Part shown: positions 58,201 through 64,000 of the stretch, piece by piece | Position numbering within the stretch: the first letter of the stretch is position 1 | Layout of the letters: every line of letters begins with the position of its first letter | Assembly: GCA_050084515.1 (NCBI GenBank) | Contig: CM114271.1 | Location: 60,884,001-60,948,000, forward strand | DNA: 64,000 nucleotides | Origin: Blasia pusilla | Lineage: Eukaryota; Marchantiophyta; Marchantiopsida; Blasiales | Direction of reading: 5' to 3' | Notes under the pieces: model-generated | Told to the model about the DNA's origin: nothing | The model's database searches: none | The model's input: the letters and a program-made list of their open reading frames with translations, nothing else | Position numbers and translations under genes: made by a program

Positions 58201-61200
58201 CTAACCAAGATCCACTTAAATGAGTCGTGAGTTGGAATCCAAGAGTGACCTTTGAAATCCACTCTATTGACTTGGTTCAGGTTTCGAATCCCAAGACCAA
58301 ACTCCCGATTCACTATGTGTCCTTGGTTCACCCCGCGGGACCTCAAAGTGGGGTTCAAGTCCTAAGCACTCTTGGAGATCTTTTCCCTTACTAGTACTAA
58401 TGGGGTTCTTTGCCCTCCCCCTATTTTTGGGGAAAAGACTCTCGGCCCCTCGTTTTGGCCCTCAACCAACTTCTCATAAAGATATTTCCAAGAGTTTTCT
58501 TAGCCATTACTTTTGTGGTTGCTAAATTCTTTAGTGCGTTGAAAGAGCCTTTGCATAAGCTTTCTAATGCCACCGTATTTGTCCCAGATGCATATTGGGA
58601 CTAAAAGTTATGGTCCAAAAATATAGTCAAAACCCCAAACACTAGTCACATTCCAAATCCAGTTTTCACCTCTATGGCAACCTCTCTTCCTAGACTCGAC
58701 CCCTTTCAAGTTTTTGTTTATCTTTGGTTTAGGTTTCTTAGTCATGACCATAAATGCATTAAATGCTCAACCTTTTTGTGTCTCGTATCTTCTTAAAAAT
58801 ACCTCTCCAATACGCAAACCATCCTAGTGTCAGCCTACTAAAATTTTGATGTCCCGCTTGGCGCTCATTTGGTTATGAGGGTCACTACAACGAGGGCCCC
58901 AATAAAACCAAATATTTGCCAAGGTATTGAAGCATGGTAGGCTGATTTTTGAATCTCTCCTTTGAGACCCCTCCACAACAAGATCTAATCCTTGTCTTGG
59001 AGGGTCAGTTAATCTCCCAAGACAAAATCAAGCCTTGGGCATGTTTAGCCACGAAACCACAATATGGTGAGATCCATCACATTCTCTTATCTGCCCTACA
59101 CCAACTACCTATTCGATTGGATTGGATCAAGGCATGCAATTCTATCCTCCTTGAGTCTCCTCCAGAGATAGGACACATATTGGTGTTTTAAATCCGCTAT
59201 GGCCCATGTGGATGTTATTTGGACTAGGGACTAGAGATCCTTAGAGTTCTTGGGAACATGGTTGGAGATAAGGAAACAAATGGTGTAGGCCTAGGTTGCA
59301 CTCAACTTTCTTGACACCATTTGATGTATTCAATGGCATTATTGGTGCAATGTGATGGGGTTTGGAAGCCTGAGATTTCAATGTGTGTAGATGGCATAAA
59401 AGTCATCGAGGAAGCCTCTCACTCTTTAGAGAATCTTAATTGGAGTCCAAAAGATGTATATGGACGCCATGGAGCTTTCATATGAGGAGGCCATAGTCCA
59501 GGTAAGGGTTTGGTCTTGAATTTTCAATGTTTCCTATTTCTTACCTTCTCTTATGGCATGCCATACCTAGCTTGTACTTACCTTGGCTTGTATTGACAAG
59601 GTGGCTTGGATGAAAAGATCATAGACTCTTTAGATGACGAGTCTGAAATAACCCCACTTGAGAGAACCCCAAGGAAAAAGAGAAGCCACATTGAACATTT
59701 GCCTTTGGTTCAGCCATCACCACAAGGTACTATCAAGGGATCTTGCCTTCCTAAAAAACCACAAGCTTGTCAGAGAAAAAGAGTACTTTGGATATTGCTT
59801 CGCCGGCAAGAAGGGCCTCCCCTATGTTAGCCAACAAAGGCCAACCATCTCAACATGTTGTGAATAGGGATAAGAGTAACCCAAGCATTCCCATGCCTCC
59901 AAAGCAGGATGGTGAGGATCACTCTTGAAGGAGATCCACAAAGAGACGGATCTCCTTCAAGAGTGATCCCACAGTTGATTTGGACCTCGCTCAATTCCCA
60001 CCACACAATGAGGTAGCCTCTCTTGGTACTTATATATGTGCTCTCATATTGCGGAAGTTTGCAGAGTTATCTTGGCTCAAAGAATTTTGTAGGCCGAAGA
60101 CTTGCCATGTGATGAATCATCATCCATATATACATGGTTCTTATGCTAATTGTCTTATGTTTATCACGCTAACCTTTCTATCATGGGTCATTTTGAATCA
60201 TTATGGCATGGGTTCTCATGCCGATAACCCCTTTCACGCCGAAATATGCTCAAGGTATTGGCACCAACACCAAGCGATCTCTAAAATGCAAGGCAAAGGC
60301 AGGGAATGCTAAAGGGCCTCATCGGAGTAGGAGACCAAAAATTCAAAGATTGTAAAAAATGCTTTTTTCTTCTCTGTTCACCCATGTGGAGTGCTTGCCA
60401 TGTCCTAATCAGGTTTATGTTTGATAGTAGGTCGTTGGAGCCAAAAAAATGAGTTCTAATGCTGAAGATCAAGTGCATACTTGTGGCCCAACTTTCCTTA
60501 GTCTCCAAATTTTTGTCTTTAAATTTAGTTAGTATTCACCCATCTTCCATTCCTTACTTGGAGCTTCATGGCAGAGTAAGTCGGGTTCAAGCATTGGAGA
60601 GGACATTACAATAATAGTTGTGGAGCATGTCGGTTATGTGGCCGAGGTAAATTCCACTATATTGCCTTAGTTTCTCAGAGATTTGTGTGGCCTGCAATGT
60701 GCCATCTCATTTGTAGTGTGTTGCAAATTGTGATAGGGGTAGCTAATACCAAGGCCAACCCTTAGGCTTCCGAAACCTGTCAACCCGACCAAGACAACCA
60801 AGTCCATAACTCTTGCCATATGTTGAATATTGTTCTTAACTTTAACTCCTAATTTTTGTAGTGTCAACATATTTTAGGATCTTTATTTGATGCTCCTAGA
60901 TCCATGATTCCTTGATGAACTCCACTTTACATTTGTTGCCTTGTTACATGGTTTGAGGAGCCCACTTTCATGGCCCATGCTCACTCATTCCTTGCCCTAG
61001 ATAAGGAATTCCTTGCTGATTTATGAATTTACTCGCTCCCTTCCATCTTGTAAGTGATGATCTCATGATTGATTTTATTGTCTCCTTTTGAGACTCTTCA
61101 CGAGGGGAGCCACCCTAGGGATGATTTCATCTTGCAATTATTGAGATAACTGTTATTTGTTATTTGCACTCTGTTATAGGATCCATCCACTTTCCAAAGG

Positions 61201-61921
61201 GTAATTTGGGACACATAGGAGTGGTTAGCATCTACTCCTACCACCTTTGGAATAATACTACACTCTCTGTTAGCTTATTCACAAGTGGTCTTTGTGTAGC
61301 AACCAACACTCATGTTAGAGCGATTGTAGCTTTCTTCTCCTCTTGAGTCTTTAGAGATTGAATCATGGAAATGTATAACTCACATACCTTTGCTTTAGGA
61401 GAATCACACCCTGATTAAGGCCATTTGTTCAATGGAAGTCAACACTAACATTCCAACCTTTGCTCCATAGGTATTTTAACAATGTTGTTACGTTCGTACT
61501 TTCTATAGGACTATCATTTTCAGTTGATGAGTACTTCTGCTGGTTTCTATTTTCCAATTTTGCACAGGTAGATTATGAGAAAACAAATGTGACAAAATCA
61601 CTAAATTATGTTACAAATTTTGGAGATACAAAGTGGTATAGTCTATTTGTAGGCTCACAGAAGAGCTTTGATGGAACTTGAACATGGAGATAACTCGACA
61701 TACAAGAATTCGCTACTGCTTCGGTTCTTGAGTATTTCACTACTTGGGAAACTAGGTTTTTTCCCATATTTTATTTTTCTATTTATAGAAAATCATTGCA
61801 TCAAGATGCTCCGTACCCTAATGCAATGTAGCATTATATAATCTTAGTAACGCTCCTTCATAAACTACCTACGAATATTACTATGACTCCTTCGGCGTCT
61901 AAGTCGAAACCATCAATCTAG
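55226..61921. other. long unassigned stretch with coding-like relics
   Basis: About 6.7 kb with no frame above 110 codons and no family I recognise. Some stretches look like broken coding sequence, because plausible protein runs continue across stops. Examples are 55740-56340 (MGMPLDVYDRPHNFADRLGY, 88 codons from 56068), ~56900-57000 (WVCLSPIGKEFARTPQVFN), 58410-58604 (FFSALKEPLHKLSNATVFV), 59606-59867 and 59980-60312. All are on the plus strand, which hints at one or more old transposons or pseudogenes. No reverse transcriptase, transposase or integrase block was seen. Confidence 0.4.
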
Positions 61922-62966
61922 TGTCGTGCGCATACATATTATTACACGACATACATTGCTATAACAAAAAATACACACAAACATATACGATCCCATGCTA
62001 ACTCATGGAATACACACAACGAGATGAGAAATACCAAAATATCTCCAAGAAAATCGATCAAATCTCTCTCAACATCTCACACCAAGCTTTCTATGGTGTG
62101 CACTCTCTCTTAGGTCAAACTAAACCCTCTCTCCTAATGAGAGGCTTGGGTTACACACACAAGGCAAGGAGGATCATAGCTCCGCCGCCTCACGCCAAGA
62201 GGTTCAACAAAGAGAGAATGAGCTCTCAAACTCTCTTTCTTGGAGGTATACGCCCTTCCCTCTCCCAAGCCCTCTCCATGGTAACCTATGTTCACAAGTC
62301 ACCTCTTAGGCCCTTGATCTGATGTAGCGGGTCAAGGACCACTTTCCAAAGTGGAAAGTTAACTATATAATAAACGGTAACTTACGTGAAATAGTAAGTT
62401 CCTTAACATGGCTCCAAATGAGCCGAAACTAAGGGGAAACCTACTCTCGCAGGTTACACGTGGCCTCAGCAGGTCATCCTCAATCTCTTGAGGCTGTCAT
62501 CCAGTATCTTTGAAGGCGCTCTACTAGATCTCGTTGATCTATCCTAGTAGACGTGACAACTATCGTTCGCATACATATCGCTACACAACATATATCGCTG
62601 TCACAAAAAATACACACAAACATACACGATCCCATGCTAACTCATGGAATACCCACAACGAAACGAAAAGTACCAAAATATTTCCAATCGTCCTCCTAGT
62701 TGATGGTTAGGTTCCTCTAACTCCAGATAGCCATCTATCCTTACCTACCTTGACATACATCTCTCGGACGCTAAGAGCAAAAAGGCCGGGTGCTCATGTG
62801 GTCCCATCGTTAGTCGCTTTCTTGTCATCCATGTCACAGACAGAAGTCGGAATCTAGAACTACCTATTCTATGTACATGTGAGACACATCCATCGTCCCC
62901 GAATAATCATAGTAAGAAGTGGCGTCAGACAAATCATATGCCACCCTCTCGAACATCCATCATAGA
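61922..62966 (-). mobile_element. truncated Gypsy copy D (LTR, 3' region, part PHD)
   Basis: Holds a full-looking LTR (61922-62558; TGTCGTGCGCATACAT ... CTAGTAGACGTGACA), the duplicated LTR-end motif (62561-62690), the 3' untranslated region, and the end of the pol frame reading YDGCSRGWHM and the CLTC end of the PHD (62869-62966). It stops abruptly at ~62966 in unrelated AT-rich DNA. This is a third member of the family in the same orientation. Confidence 0.82.
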
Positions 62967-63860
62967 TTGCATCAACAACACCAATTAATATTATTATGTT
63001 TGGATGGAAATTATCACAAGAATGAAATATTAAATACTTTATATTAGACGCAAGACCCATATTCAAGAGGTGACTCATCTCCCAATAGATAAACAAAACC
63101 GCATGTTAATTGCATGTACTCACAATCATTAGGGCATACGTGAATTTAAGGGAGAAGATATTTTGAGAAAAAAGCAGTCTATGTAATATTTGGACTTTAA
63201 AATGTATACTTCTATTCTATTATAAAACGGCATCCGAATCGAGTAACCCCACACATGTGATCGGATAAAGTGGGAAGAGCATTACGCCGCACTCGCTCGC
63301 GCACATTTCAAACTTTCGCATGGATCACTTGAAGGTCGCTTCGAGGGAACACAGTCGAGAAAGCGAGCGACTGTACGGGCCACGATTTGCGGCGAGAGAG
63401 GCACGGGGGAGATCTAGGATTTGAAGGCCTGCCTGTCCGCTGGGAAGACCTTTGGGAGGAGGGAGGAAGATCAGTGTCTCGGGTTGTCAATCCCGAGGTT
63501 TCACTGGGCGGGGTTTAGTGGGGAAGGGCGGAAGAATTGTGGAATCGCAGATCGCTGAATAATCCGCAGTGTTGGAACAGATCGGGGGCATGGAAGAATT
63601 GTGGGATCGCTCGTTGCTGAACCATCCCGCAGTGTTGGAACAGATCGGGGGCATGGAGTTTCTGTCAGCGAAGTGAAGGAATGAAGAGGCGGTGTGGACG
63701 ATCGAGGAGACCCGAGCGCATGTAGCGCGTCCTTAGCACCGGACTGTGCTGCGGAGATGCTGCGAGCTTCACTACGATTGTATGCATCTGTGAAGTGTGT
63801 GTTGAGGGCTCCTCGGAAGGCTATGGAGAGTCAGAGGTGTCCTGCTAGCTGAATTCCGTA
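62967..63860. other. unassigned right flank
   Basis: AT-rich to ~63230, then GC-richer from 63240. A ~55-bp stretch occurs twice in tandem near 63535-63655 (ATCGCTGAA / CCGCAGTGTTGGAACAGATC and GGGGGCATGGA twice). The GC-rich part might be the start of a gene lying beyond the window; no frame is convincing. Confidence 0.4.
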
Positions 63861-63866
63861 AAGAAA

Positions 63867-63963
<97 letters not shown>
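63861..63963. repeat. compound microsatellite (GAAA)n(GATA)n(GA)n
   Basis: Three simple repeats follow one another: GAAA units to ~63908, GATA units to ~63932, then GA dinucleotides to 63963. Confidence 0.97.
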
Positions 63964-63965
<2 letters not shown>

Positions 63966-64000
63966 CATTGGCGGAGAGGCGGAGGCTATGGATGCGTGTG

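Overview
The window is nuclear DNA of a plant, most likely a seedless land plant (bryophyte-like). It carries a nuclear-encoded photosystem I subunit with a plastid transit peptide, a plant-type gene of ten exons with GT-AG introns, and dense plant-type mobile DNA (Helitrons, Ty3/Gypsy LTR elements, a non-LTR reverse transcriptase). Two hints argue against a seed plant: the photosystem gene product ends in ITVSPR, an ending I associate with algae and bryophytes, and a DUF4246 gene is present. The species cannot be named from the sequence alone.

Layout. 1-7.8 kb: a decayed autonomous Helitron (+ strand; N-terminal region, Rep, helicase) with a reverse-transcriptase fragment inserted antisense. 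9.1-14.7 kb: a complete minus-strand gene for a chloroplast/thylakoid-type SLH-domain coiled-coil protein of 1124 aa, containing an in-frame decapeptide repeat array. 14.7-29.7 kb: mostly unassigned sequence, with a diverged LTR-like patch, a possible RT relic, a tandem pair of non-autonomous Helitron-like units and two tandem duplications. 29.7-31.2 kb: a complete DUF4246 gene. 32.9-33.7 kb: psaF on the minus strand with G-box, I-box and CCAAT motifs upstream. 35.4-52.6 kb: two related, broken, minus-strand Ty3/Gypsy elements (A and B) plus an inverted piece of their 5' leader. 52.6-61.9 kb: unassigned sequence with a 147-bp tandem repeat. 61.9-63.0 kb: a third, truncated copy (D). 63.9 kb: a compound microsatellite.

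The most striking content is the Gypsy family. Between protease and reverse transcriptase both long copies carry a C5-cytosine DNA methyltransferase domain (motifs I, IV, VI, VIII and a motif IX/X-like end are visible). Downstream of the integrase, copy B carries a PHD-finger-like domain, also seen in part in copy D. The family therefore appears to carry its own DNA-methylation writer and chromatin-reader modules. All copies here are pseudogenised: A lacks everything from the C-terminal RT through the PHD, and B has lost its protease active site. Only three genes look intact: the SLH protein, DUF4246 and psaF.
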